Positions 38,906-48,200 of a stretch of 64,000 bases of DNA are shown here, piece after piece. The stretch is from Streptococcus sp. DTU_2020_1001019_1_SI_AUS_MUR_006. GTDB taxonomy: Bacteria > Bacillota > Bacilli > Lactobacillales > Streptococcaceae. Location of the stretch: assembly GCF_032340315.1 (NCBI RefSeq), contig NZ_CP135436.1, forward strand, positions 1,261,501 through 1,325,500, given 5' to 3'. The first letter of the stretch is position 1. Each line of letters starts with the position of its first letter. The notes under the pieces were generated by a model. It was not told where the DNA came from. It saw only the letters and a program-made list of their open reading frames with translations, and made no database searches. The position numbers and the translations under genes were made by a program.

Positions 38906-40210
38906 CTAGTTTTTATTTGGAGTAAAATGATCATTCTCAATCAAGTGTAAAAATTGCTGGGTAATGCTTGCAAAAATGCTATTTTGGTCCAACATTTCTT
39001 TCGGGAAATAAAAACGATTATCTCCGTGGCGACTGCCAGCAAGGGATTGAACGATAGGCGAAAGGCTAGAAAGTTCTGCTAGTTCACCATTTTTCTGTAA
39101 AATCTCAATCTGTGTCCGTGGGTTTTCTGATTCGGGCCGATAGATATCATAAGGAAGGTCAAAGTTCTTATGAATAGCTGTGTAATAGTCAGGATCAAAG
39201 CCGATATCTTCTACCAGTTTTCTCATAGATGCAAGCTGTTCTTGATCCTCTTGAGAAAAGGTGATGGATTTAAAGACCTTGCGATTGACAAAGCGTTGCG
39301 ATAAGTCTGCGAGAATCTTGTCAGGACTAGTCATCCAGAGCTGGAAATAGGTATTCATAACTCCGTCATCCAAAGACAAATAGTCAGTCAAGCTAACATT
39401 CTTTTCGAAAAATGGCAGTAGATGCGGGGATGTAAGAGTAAAGAAGTCCTTATTGTCTGGATAAAGTTCTTTAGCACGTTTCAAAAGATTCTGCAGAAGG
39501 ACTTCCATAGCACGTGTGGCAGGATGGAAATAAACCTGCATATACATTTGATAGCGACTAAGAACATAGTCTTCGATGGCATGCATCCCGTTTCGTTGAA
39601 AGGCAATTCCGTTCTCGATAGGGCGAATAACTCGTAAGATACGTGTTAGGTCAAATTCCCCATAAGAAGCCCCTGTAAAATAGGAGTCACGTAAGAGATA
39701 GTCCATGCGGTCTGCATCGATTTGACTCGAAATCAATTGAACCACCTGCTTATTTGGATAAGTGTGGTCTATAACGCTAGCTACCTTTTCAGGGAAATCT
39801 GGAGCTACCTGTAAAAGAACCTGGTGAATCTCTGTTTCAGGACGTTGTATAATTTCCTGCGTAATCGCCTCATGATCGGTATCAAAGAGATTTTCAAAGG
39901 TATGCGAGTAGGCACCATGTCCTAAGTCATGAAGGAGGGCTGCAGTCATGGTTAGGAGGGACTCCGAGGAATCCCATTCTTTAGGATACTTTTCCTCAAA
40001 AATCTCGGTGATACGGCGTGCAATCTCGTAAACACCCAGACAGTGAGAGAAACGACTATGTTCTCCACCATGAAAGGTGTAACTGGATGTTCCTAGCTGC
40101 TTGATACGACGAAGCCGTTGAAATTCTTTGGTATTGATTAAGTCATAGATAATCTGATTATCAACATGGATATAATTGTGAACAGGGTCACGAAATACTT
40201 TTTCATTCAT
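38906..40210 (-). CDS. HD-domain phosphohydrolase
   Basis: A 434-residue protein of the SAMHD1/dGTPase-like HD family. RDPVHNYIHV opens it; RIKQLGTSSYTFHGGEHSRFSHCLGVYEIARRI gives the first His, LLHDLGHGAYSHTFEN the HD pair, and SSQIDADRMDYLLRDSYFTGASYGEFD the last Asp. A dNTP or nucleotide substrate is likely. The start is ATG 40210; a perfect extended -10 ends only 6 nt before this ATG, so the message probably begins at the start codon. No ribosome site is present. Followed by the HAD gene. Confidence 0.88.
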   Translation of the reverse strand: MNEKVFRDPVHNYIHVDNQIIYDLINTKEFQRLRRIKQLGTSSYTFHGGEHSRFSHCLGVYEIARRITEIFEEKYPKEWDSSESLLTMTAALLHDLGHGAYSHTFENLFDTDHEAITQEIIQRPETEIHQVLLQVAPDFPEKVASVIDHTYPNKQVVQLISSQIDADRMDYLLRDSYFTGASYGEFDLTRILRVIRPIENGIAFQRNGMHAIEDYVLSRYQMYMQVYFHPATRAMEVLLQNLLKRAKELYPDNKDFFTLTSPHLLPFFEKNVSLTDYLSLDDGVMNTYFQLWMTSPDKILADLSQRFVNRKVFKSITFSQEDQEQLASMRKLVEDIGFDPDYYTAIHKNFDLPYDIYRPESENPRTQIEILQKNGELAELSSLSPIVQSLAGSRHGDNRFYFPKEMLDQNSIFASITQQFLHLIENDHFTPNKN

Positions 40211-40216
40211 AAAACC

Positions 40217-40225
40217 ATTATAGCA
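40217..40225 (-). promoter_or_regulatory. Extended -10 for the HD gene (leaderless)
   Basis: On the minus strand TTTG-C-TATAAT, then six bases GGTTTT, then ATG. The expected transcription start is the A of the ATG. Confidence 0.65.
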
Positions 40226-40238
40226 AAAAGCCACAGTT

Positions 40239-40249
40239 TTTGGTAAAAT
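40239..40249 (+). promoter_or_regulatory. Extended -10 for the DUF1934 gene
   Basis: TTTG-G-TAAAAT on the plus strand, 33 nt before the GTG start; back-to-back with the HD promoter. Confidence 0.5.
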
Positions 40250-40281
40250 AGTAGGATAAGAGTGAAGAAAGAGGACTTGAA

Positions 40282-40659
40282 GTGAAGATTCGAATGAGAA
40301 ATACCATCCAATTTGATGAACAATTGGAAGTGATCGACCAACTTTATGATGTTGAGTTACGTGAGAAAGGTGATTTTTCCTATCTCTTTTTTTACAATGA
40401 AGAGAAGGAAAAAGTGGTACTCAAGTTTAATGATACAGAGTTGGTGATGTCTCGATTTTCCAACCCTAAGACCATCATGCGTTTTCTGAAGGAAGCTGAT
40501 AGTTTAGCCTATATTCCTACACCAATGGGGATACAGGAGTTTATCATCCAAACAAGCCATTATCAAGTTGAACAACAAAAGATTGAACTAGCCTATCAAC
40601 TACAAAACAAAGAAGGAAATCCATTTGCGGACTATCGCTTAGAAATTACTTGGGGATAA
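40282..40659 (+). CDS. DUF1934 (YwiB-like) protein
   Basis: A 125-residue beta-barrel (lipocalin-like) protein: KIRMRNTIQFDEQLEVIDQLYDVEL, then YLFFYNEEKEKVVLKFND and MRFLKEADSLAYIPTPMGIQEF. Domain of unknown function 1934. GTG start after GAGGACTTGA. In streptococci a relative lies near RNA polymerase delta in some genomes; here it is alone. Confidence 0.85.
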   Translation: MKIRMRNTIQFDEQLEVIDQLYDVELREKGDFSYLFFYNEEKEKVVLKFNDTELVMSRFSNPKTIMRFLKEADSLAYIPTPMGIQEFIIQTSHYQVEQQKIELAYQLQNKEGNPFADYRLEITWG

Positions 40660-40748
40660 GAAAGTCGGTGGAGGAGAAATCGATAGACAAAGTCTCGATT
40701 TCCTAGTTCCAAATCAGCTAGCAGGTCAAATTTTTTTGCTAAAAAAAT

Positions 40749-40773
40749 GAGGTTGGAATTTTTATCCCAGCCT
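40749..40773 (-). terminator. Terminator of the helicase/oxidoreductase unit
   Basis: GAGGTTGG pairs with CCCAGCCTC (minus strand GAGGCTGGGA) with A/T runs on both sides. Confidence 0.6.
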
Positions 40774-41856
40774 CTATTTGATATATAGTTCCTGATTTTT
40801 TAGGACGATTTCACGTACACTTGCAAATTTCTTAAGTTTTTTAAGATCTTCTGGATGTGTAACAAGGGTAATAACATATCCCTCTTTACCCATACGACCT
40901 GTACGTCCAGCACGGTGAGTATAGGTTTCAATATCTCTAGGGACGTCAAAGTTGAGCACACATTCCAGGCTATCAATGTCGATACCACGAGCTAGAAGGT
41001 CTGTCGCAAGAAGTAGTGTTAGCTGATTATCTTTGAATTTTTCTAAGATAACTTTTCTAAATTTGACGTTGACATCGCTAGCTAGTGAAACAGCTAAAAC
41101 ATCACGATACTGCAATTTTTCCTCAGCGCTTCCGAGGTCTGACAAACTATTAAAGAAGACTAGGCCACGGAAATCCTCGACATGTGCCAGTTTTCTAAGC
41201 ATATCAACTCTGTGTCGTTGGTCTACTTGCATGTAGAAGTGTTGAATGTTGTCCAACTTTTGATCAGAGAGGTCGATGGTGCGCGTGTTGGGCGCAATCT
41301 TATCTTGGTCAAATTTGGTAGTCGCACTCATATAAATTAGTTGATGATCTCGAGGAGCGTAGTGAGTAATCTTTTCTACAAAGTGGATTTGAGAATCATC
41401 TAGCAACTGGTCAAATTCATCAAGTATGATAGTCTCCACATTCATCATCTTGATTTTCTTCAATTTGATCAGTTCAAAGATACGCCCAGGAGTTCCAATC
41501 AGAATTTCTGGTCCTTTTTTCAGTCGTTCGATTTGACGTTTCTGACTCGAACCAGAAAGGAAGAGCTGAGCAGTCAAGCCGATAGCTTCACCCCAAGTTT
41601 TAGTTACCTCAAAAATCTGACCAGCCAGTTCAGTATTTGGTGCTAAAATCAATAGTTGCTGCGCTTTTTTCTTTTGGAGACGGAGAAGACTTGGTAGGAG
41701 ATAAGCTAAAGTCTTACCTGTACCAGTTGGACTGACTCCAAGGAGGGTTTGACCGTCTAAAATCGGATCAAAAAGCTGAGTTTGGATGGGTGTGAATTCT
41801 TGGAAACCAAGTTGGTCAAGGAGTTCTAGCCATTCAGTTGGTAGTTTGGTTTTCAT
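40774..41856 (-). CDS. DEAD-box-like RNA helicase with DEFD motif II
   Basis: A 360-residue minimal helicase core. The Q-motif region is FQEFTPIQTQLF, motif I SPTGTGKT, Ia APNTELAGQI, Ib GTPGRI, motif II DEFD (not DEAD), III SATT, and VI HRAGRTGRMG. It ends shortly after the second RecA domain, with no accessory tail. Such short proteins (YfmL-like) assist ribosome assembly in Bacillus; that role is inferred. The start overlaps the oxidoreductase stop by 4 nt (ATGA), so the two genes are coupled. Confidence 0.88.
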   Translation of the reverse strand: MKTKLPTEWLELLDQLGFQEFTPIQTQLFDPILDGQTLLGVSPTGTGKTLAYLLPSLLRLQKKKAQQLLILAPNTELAGQIFEVTKTWGEAIGLTAQLFLSGSSQKRQIERLKKGPEILIGTPGRIFELIKLKKIKMMNVETIILDEFDQLLDDSQIHFVEKITHYAPRDHQLIYMSATTKFDQDKIAPNTRTIDLSDQKLDNIQHFYMQVDQRHRVDMLRKLAHVEDFRGLVFFNSLSDLGSAEEKLQYRDVLAVSLASDVNVKFRKVILEKFKDNQLTLLLATDLLARGIDIDSLECVLNFDVPRDIETYTHRAGRTGRMGKEGYVITLVTHPEDLKKLKKFASVREIVLKNQELYIK

Positions 41857-42830
41857 TTTTCTGCCTCAAATCTAATGCCAGCAGTCTGGCGCATGGTGTA
41901 AAGTAGCTTATGGACGTCGGTTGCATCATCCAGCCAATCTTGGTAGAGTTTTTGGTTTGGCTGTTTGATCATGTTAGCAAAAGCAGCGACCTCCTCAGTC
42001 ATGGTATGAGGTGCCTGCTGAATTGGTAGATGTGTTTCATTACCTTGATGATCTGTAAAAATAGCTGAGCGAACATGTTCAATAGTGTTGAGCATCAAGG
42101 TTCCATCTGTTGTATATATTTCACAAGGCAGATTAGAAGTAATGTTTTTACCAGCCTTGATGTGAACTTGATATTCAGGATAAGATAAGATACCATCTCC
42201 ATTTAAATCAATGGTGTTGTAAAGTTGCTGAGCTTGATAGGTCGCATCAAGTGCCTTTCCAAACAAGCGAACCGCAGCATAGATCGGATAAATTCCCAAG
42301 TCCATGAGAGCCCCACCAGCAAAACGGTCTGAAAATACATTCGGAGTGTTTCCAGAAAGAAGGTCAGACATCTTAGAAGAATACTTGGCATAGTTAAAAT
42401 CTGCACCTAAAACTTGCTTATCTGCTAAAAAGTTTTTAATAACGGTGAAGGCTTCCTCATGATAGTTTCTTGCTGCTTCAAAGATGAAACGGTGATTCTC
42501 CTGAGTTATTTCAACTAAATCCTGCCATTCTTGGGGTTGAGTCACCGCTGGTTTTTCAAGGATAACATGTTTGCCAGCAGATAAAGCGGCCTTGGCTTGA
42601 GTAAAGTGCAGAGAATTTGGACTTGCGATATAGACAACATCAAATTCAGATTGGAAGAAATCCTCTAAATTATCAAATAGACTAACATCTGTATAGGAAC
42701 TAGCAAATTGCTGAGCAGTCGTGAGCTTTCTTGAATAAACAGCCACTAACTGGAATTCCTGACTAGTATGAGCAGCTTCTATAAAGTGGTGACTGATTGC
42801 ACCAGTACCGATAATACCGAGTTTAAGCAT
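41853..42830 (-). CDS. Gfo/Idh/MocA family oxidoreductase
   Basis: A 325-residue NAD(P)-dependent dehydrogenase. LKLGIIGTGAISHHFIEAA is the Rossmann GxGxxx motif; DVVYIASPNSLHFTQAKAALSAGKHVILEKPAV contains the catalytic EKP. ALMDLGIYPIYAAVRLFG is the C-terminal domain mark. Substrate is likely a sugar or cyclitol. I begin at ATG 42830 after AAAGGAGA. Confidence 0.9.
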   Translation of the reverse strand: MLKLGIIGTGAISHHFIEAAHTSQEFQLVAVYSRKLTTAQQFASSYTDVSLFDNLEDFFQSEFDVVYIASPNSLHFTQAKAALSAGKHVILEKPAVTQPQEWQDLVEITQENHRFIFEAARNYHEEAFTVIKNFLADKQVLGADFNYAKYSSKMSDLLSGNTPNVFSDRFAGGALMDLGIYPIYAAVRLFGKALDATYQAQQLYNTIDLNGDGILSYPEYQVHIKAGKNITSNLPCEIYTTDGTLMLNTIEHVRSAIFTDHQGNETHLPIQQAPHTMTEEVAAFANMIKQPNQKLYQDWLDDATDVHKLLYTMRQTAGIRFEAEK

Positions 42831-42864
42831 GAAATCTCCTTTTCTACAAGTAATGACTGCTTTC

Positions 42865-42873
42865 ATTATATCA
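42865..42873 (-). promoter_or_regulatory. Extended -10 for the oxidoreductase-helicase unit
   Basis: TG-A-TATAAT on the minus strand, 34 nt before the ATG. Confidence 0.55.
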
Positions 42874-42940
42874 CAGATAGACTAAACTAGCCAAAGGGAG
42901 ACAATTCTTTTATTTGACACTTCGAATTTTCCTCAAAAAA

Positions 42941-42949
42941 TGGTACAAT
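42941..42949 (+). promoter_or_regulatory. Extended -10 for yoaK
   Basis: TG-G-TACAAT, 26 nt before the ATG. A TTGACA at 42914 is 24 nt upstream of the -10, too far to be its -35. Confidence 0.5.
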
Positions 42950-42975
42950 AGATTTAGAAAAATTAGGAGTGTAGT

Positions 42976-43662
42976 ATGAGATTATTACCTATGAGAAAAA
43001 TTTCTCGTCATTCAAAAAGATTGGCGCTTTTTTTGACTTTTTGTGCGGGTTATGTAGATGCCTATACCTTTATCATACGTGGAAATACTCTAGTTGCAGG
43101 CCAAACGGGAAATGTCGTTTTCCTTTCCGTTGGTCTCATTCAAGACAATGTTTCAGATGCCAGCGCCAAGGTAATGACCTTGATTTCCTTCATGGTGGGT
43201 GTCTTCCTTTTGACAGTCTATAAAGAAAAGTTGAGGATTGTAAGAAAACCAATTCTATCCCTTATTCCACTAGCAATTTTATCTTTGATAATAGGATTTG
43301 TTCCCTTGACGGTTGATAATATATACATAGTACCACCGTTAGCATTTTGTATGGGACTTGTAACAACAGCATTCGGAGAAGTTTCAGGAATTGCCTATAA
43401 CAATGCTTTTATGACGGGAAATATTAAACGAACTATGTTGGCTTTCGGGGACTATGTTCGAACCAAACATACCCCTTTTTTGCGAGAAGGTCTAATCTTT
43501 GTTAGTTTGCTATCGAGTTTTGTTCTTGGAGTTGTTTTCTCAGCTTATTTGAGTATTTTTTATGAAGAAAAAACAATTTTAGGGGTTCCACTCATGATGA
43601 GCATTTTTTATCTAAGTATGCTTTTTGCTGCTTGGAGGAAAAAAGTCGGAGAAAAAGCTTAA
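42976..43662 (+). CDS. YoaK family (DUF1275) membrane protein
   Basis: A 228-residue protein with about six membrane helices. CAGYVDAYTFIIRGNTLVAGQTGNVVFLSVGL is the diagnostic N-terminal block, and AYNNAFMTGNIKRTMLAFGDYV repeats a similar motif in the second half. Function is unknown; transport is inferred. Stands alone between opposite-strand and ribosomal genes. Confidence 0.87.
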   Translation: MRLLPMRKISRHSKRLALFLTFCAGYVDAYTFIIRGNTLVAGQTGNVVFLSVGLIQDNVSDASAKVMTLISFMVGVFLLTVYKEKLRIVRKPILSLIPLAILSLIIGFVPLTVDNIYIVPPLAFCMGLVTTAFGEVSGIAYNNAFMTGNIKRTMLAFGDYVRTKHTPFLREGLIFVSLLSSFVLGVVFSAYLSIFYEEKTILGVPLMMSIFYLSMLFAAWRKKVGEKA

Positions 43663-43678
43663 TTTTGATGATAAATGC

Positions 43679-43707
43679 TTGTCAAAAAAAAGGATTCATG
43701 CTATACT
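43679..43707 (+). promoter_or_regulatory. rplU-prp-rpmA promoter
   Basis: TTGTCA (43679-43684), 17-nt spacer ending in TGC, TATACT (43702-43707). Confidence 0.8.
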
Positions 43708-43714
43708 TGTAGAG

Positions 43715-43935
43715 TTGACTATGCACGATCCTGTGCAACCGCACGAACATCGTTGCTCGTCGTATAACAAATTTAAACTTCGTCATTATCGCCTTGCCTA
43801 ACATAAGTTATGTCTTTGGCTCAATTCCTAGTTTATTCTTTGTTATACTTAGAGCTCTTCTTTTAAGTGGTTCGTCCCACGATGCTAGGCGAGTCTTCAC
43901 AAAAATACGGGGAAACCCAAAAAATCATAGGAGGT
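43715..43935 (+). promoter_or_regulatory. Ribosomal protein L21 leader
   Basis: A ~220-nt untranslated leader before rplU with a TGCAC-GATCCT-GTGCA hairpin near its 5' end and further pairing near GTGGTTCGTCCCACGATG. It fits the L21 leader known in Firmicutes. An in-frame upstream extension of rplU to 43794 is not coding in appearance. Confidence 0.6.
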
Positions 43936-43940
43936 GCATA

Positions 43941-44255
43941 ATGAGCACATACGCAATTATCAAAACTGGCGGAAAACAAGTTAAAGTTGAAGTTGGTCAA
44001 GCAGTTTACGTTGAAAAATTGAACGTTGAAGCTGGTCAAGAAGTTACTTTTAACGAAGTTGTTCTTGTTGGTGGTGAAAACACTGTTGTCGGAACTCCAC
44101 TTGTTGCTGGAGCTACTGTAGTTGGAACTGTTGAAAAACAAGGAAAACAAAAGAAAGTTGTTACTTACAAGTACAAACCTAAAAAAGGTAGCCACCGTAA
44201 ACAAGGTCACCGTCAACCATATACTAAAGTTGTCATCAACGCAATCAACGCTTAA
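43941..44255 (+). CDS. rplU: 50S ribosomal protein L21
   Basis: A 104-residue protein beginning [20 protein letters not shown] and ending [19 protein letters not shown], both typical. AGGAGG ribosome site 8 nt before the ATG. First gene of L21-Prp-L27. Confidence 0.97.
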
Positions 44256-44261
44256 TTTTAA

Positions 44262-44615
<354 letters not shown>

Positions 44616-44631
44616 CACGGAGGAAAACATT

Positions 44632-44925
44632 ATGTTAAAAATGACTCTTACTAACATGCAACTTTTCGCCCACAAAAAAGGTGGAGGTTCTACATCAAAT
44701 GGACGTGATTCACAAGCGAAACGTCTTGGAGCTAAAGCAGCTGATGGACAAACTGTAACAGGTGGATCTATCCTTTACCGTCAACGTGGTACACACATCT
44801 ATCCAGGTGTAAACGTTGGACGTGGCGGAGACGATACTTTGTTCGCTAAAGTTGAGGGCGTAGTACGCTTTGAACGTAAAGGTCGCGATAAAAAACAAGT
44901 TTCTGTTTACCCAATCGCAAAATAA
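44632..44925 (+). CDS. rpmA: 50S ribosomal protein L27 with cleavable N-terminus
   Basis: A 97-residue protein. The first 12 residues ([12 protein letters not shown]) precede AHKKGGGST, giving the Prp cleavage signature (xNxQLF^AHKKG). The mature N-terminus then reaches the peptidyl-transferase centre. GGAGGAAAA ribosome site. Last gene of the operon. Confidence 0.97.
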   Translation: MLKMTLTNMQLFAHKKGGGSTSNGRDSQAKRLGAKAADGQTVTGGSILYRQRGTHIYPGVNVGRGGDDTLFAKVEGVVRFERKGRDKKQVSVYPIAK

Positions 44926-44980
44926 AAAGGTCCAGTGAACCTTTTTATCCCGAGCCTTGAAATGTAAAGGTGAGGAAGCT
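44924..44980. repeat. Degenerate copy of the hairpin repeat
   Basis: AAAAAGGTCC-AGT-GAACCTTTTTATCCCGAGCC followed by a GAAATGTAAAGGTGAGGAAG tail resembles the third unit at 1920-1966 and the 57616 copy, more decayed. Confidence 0.5.
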
Positions 44981-44995
44981 AGAAGTAGCATTAAA

Positions 44996-45031
44996 TAAGG
45001 CTTTCCGAGTTTTCGGAGAGCCTATTTTTTT
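44996..45031 (+). terminator. rplU-prp-rpmA terminator
   Basis: AGGCTTTCCGA pairs with TCGGAGAGCCT (one G-U), then a T run. Confidence 0.85.
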
Positions 45032-45137
45032 ATCCCAAAAGAATATAAGAAATTAAAACCCTGTTAATTCGTATTTTATATATAAAACAAAGTATGAAAG
45101 CGCATCTCAATTTTAAGACTTTTTGGCAAATTAAGAG

Positions 45138-45143
45138 TATAAT
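45138..45143 (+). promoter_or_regulatory. Candidate -10 for iga
   Basis: TATAAT 89 nt before the start; no clear -35. Confidence 0.4.
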
Positions 45144-45231
45144 CAAAGTGTGTTACATTTTTATAAGATAACAAGCTAATATAATAAAGTTCAGCTTGCA
45201 TATTTTTAAAATTTTATTTCAAGGAGGAATA

Positions 45232-48200
45232 ATGGAAAAGTATTTTGGTGAAAAACAGCAGCGTTTTTCATTTAGAAAATTATCAGTAGGACTTGTATCT
45301 GCAACGATTTCAAGTTTATTTTTTATGTCTGTATTAGGTAGTTCATCTGTAGAGGCTCAAGAGACTAAAGGTGTTCACTATAAATATGTGACAGAGTCAG
45401 AGCTATCATCAGATGAAAAGAAGCAGCTTGTCTATGATATTCCGACATACATGGATAATGATGATGAGACTTATTATCTTGTTTATAAATTAAATTCCCA
45501 AAATCAACTGGGAGACTTACCAAATACTGGAAGTAAGAATGATATGCAAACCCTAGTTACAGGTGCTAGCTTAGCGGCTCTGGGAATTTTAATTTTTGCC
45601 GTTTCTAAGAAAAAGGTTAAGAATAAAACAGTATTACATTTAGTATTGGTTGCAGGAATAGGAAATGGTGTCTTAGTTTCAGCTCATGCTTTAGAAAATA
45701 ATCTCTTACTGAATTACAATACTGACTATGAATTAATCTCAGGAGAAAAATTACCTCTTCCTAAAAATATTTCAGGTTACACTTATATTGGATATATCAA
45801 AGAGGGAAATATAACTTCTGAATCTAAAGTGAGCAATCAAGAGAAATCAGCAGCCACTCCTACAAAACAACAAAAGGTGGATTATAGTGTTATACCGAAT
45901 TTTGTCGAGAATCCATCAACAGTACAAGCTATGCAGGAACAAACACCTGTTTCTTCAACTAAGCCGACAGAAGTTCAAGTAGTTGAAAAACCTATCTCTG
46001 CAGAATTAACCAATCCAAGAAAAGAAGAGAAACAATCTTCAAATTCTCAATCACAATTAGCAGAACATAAGGATGTACAAGCTGGAGCTTTGATAACAGA
46101 CAAAGGCACCCCAGAAGTCCAACCCGTCTTGCCAGAAGCTGTGGTAAGTGATAAAGGCAAACCTGAAGTTCAACCTGCGTTATCCGAAGCAGTAGTAAAT
46201 GATAAGGGCGAACCTACAGTCCAACCTGCCTTACCAGAAGCTGTAGTAACCGACAAGGGAGAGCCTGCGATCCAGCCAGAGTTACCAGAAGCAGTTGTAT
46301 CCGATAAAGGAGAACCAGCAGTCCAACCCGCCTTGCCAGAAGCTGTGGTAAGTGATAAAGGCGTATCGGAAGTTCAACCTGCGTTACCAGAAGCAGTAGT
46401 AACAGACAAAGGCGAATCTGAAGTTCAACCAACGTTACCAGAAGCAGTTGTAACTGACCAGGGCGAACCAGCGGTCCAGCCAGAATTACCCGAAGCAGTT
46501 GTTACAGACAAGGGTGAGGCAGAAGTTCAAGCAACGTTGCCGGAAGCAGTAGTAAGTGACAAGGGTGAGCCTGCAGTCCAACCCGCCTTGCCAGAGGCTG
46601 TTGTAAGTGATAAAGGCGTACCGGAAGTTCAACCTGCGTTACCAGAAGCAGTTGTTACTGATAAAGGAGAACCGGAAGTTCAACCTGAATTGCCAGAAGC
46701 TGTTGTAACCGATAAAGACAAACCGGAAGTTCAACCTGAATTGCCAGAAGCAGTTGTAAGCGATAAAGGAGAACCAGCAGTCCAACCCGCCTTACCAGAA
46801 GCAGTTGTGACTGACAAAGGTGAGCCTGAAATTCAGCCTGAATTACCAGAAGCAGTTGTAAGCGCCAAAGGTGAACCGGAAGTTCAACCTGAATTGCCAG
46901 AAGCTGTAGTAACTGACAAGGGTGAGCCTGCGGTCCAACCAGAGTTGCCAGAAGCTGTTGTTACTGATAAAGGTGAACCTGCGGTCCAACCAGAGTTGCC
47001 AGAGGCTGTAATAACCAACAAGGGTGAGCCTGCGATCCAGCCAGAGTTACCCGAAGCAGTTGTAAGTGATAAAGGTGAACCCGCAGTTCAGCCTGAATTG
47101 CCAAAAGCAGTTGTAACCGATAAAGGTGAACCGGAAGTTCAACCTGAATTGCCCGAAGCTGTTGTAAGCGATAAAGGCGAACCTGCAGTCCAACCCGCCT
47201 TGCCAGAAGCTGTAGTAAGTGACAAAGGTGAACCTGAAGTTCAACCTGAATTGCCCGAAGCAGTTGTAAGCGCCAAAGGTGAGCCGGAACAGGTAGCCCC
47301 ACTTCCAGAATACACTGGTAATATTGATCAAGTAAAGCCGGATATTCCGACTGAAAAAACGAAAGAACAGGATCCAGAAAAAACACTCGAATTAAGAAAT
47401 GTTTCGGATATTGAGTTGTACAGCCAGACGAATGGGACTTATAAACAACATATCTCATTGGATGGAATTCCAAAGAATACGGATAATTACTTTGTCAAGG
47501 TAAAATCTTCGGCATTTAAAGATGTCTATCTGCCAGTCGCCTCAATAACTGAAGAGGAAAGAAATGGTCAGTCAGTTTATAAAATTACAGCTAAGGCTGA
47601 GAAACTCCAGCAAGAACAGAACAATAAATATGTCGACCATTTCACCTTCTACCTCGATAAGAAGTCTAAAGAGGAAAATACAAACTTTACTTCCTTTAGT
47701 AATCTGGTCAAAGCTATAAACCAAAATCCCTCTGGAACCTATCATTTAGCAGCTAGCCTGAATGCTAACGAAGTGGAGCTTGGTTCTGATGAAAAATCCT
47801 ATATCAAGGGCACCTTTACTGGTCATTTGATTGGAGAAAAAGATGGTAAGAAGTATGCTATCTATAATTTGAAAAAACCTCTGTTTGAAAACTTGAGTGG
47901 TGCTACAGTAGAAAAACTGAGTCTAAAAAATGTTACTATTTCAGGGAAAAATGATATTGCTTCACTGGCAAATGAAGCTCAGAATAACACAAAAATTAAG
48001 CAAGTTCATGTGGATGGTGTACTCGCCGGTGAACGTGGTATCGGTGGTTTGTTGGCTAAGGCAGACCAATCAAGCATCACAGAGAGTAGTTTCAAGGGAA
48101 GAATTGTCAATACCTATGAAACAACTGCTGCCTATAATATCGGTGGCCTGGTCGGTCATTTAACAGGAAAAAATGCGTCTATTGCTAAATCCAAAGCGAC

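Larger units (their letters stand above)
44926..45231. other. Gap between rpmA and iga
   Basis: 306 bp holding the decayed repeat copy, the rpmA terminator (44996-45031) and an AT-rich iga promoter region. No gene is seen. Confidence 0.6.

Noticed and set aside
43794..43940. In-frame N-terminal extension of L21
   Set aside because: It lies in the structured leader; the strong ribosome site and the family N-terminus place the start at 43941.
45098..45112. cre-like half site upstream of iga (TGAAAGCGCA)
   Set aside because: Only the left half matches; the right half lacks the required bases.
46099..47271. CRISPR-like regular repetition
   Set aside because: The units are contiguous coding repeats with no spacers, and no cas genes are near.
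46961..47473. Long minus-strand frames within the iga repeat array
   Set aside because: A 51-bp period with no stop in one antisense phase keeps the frame open; it is a by-product of the repeat.
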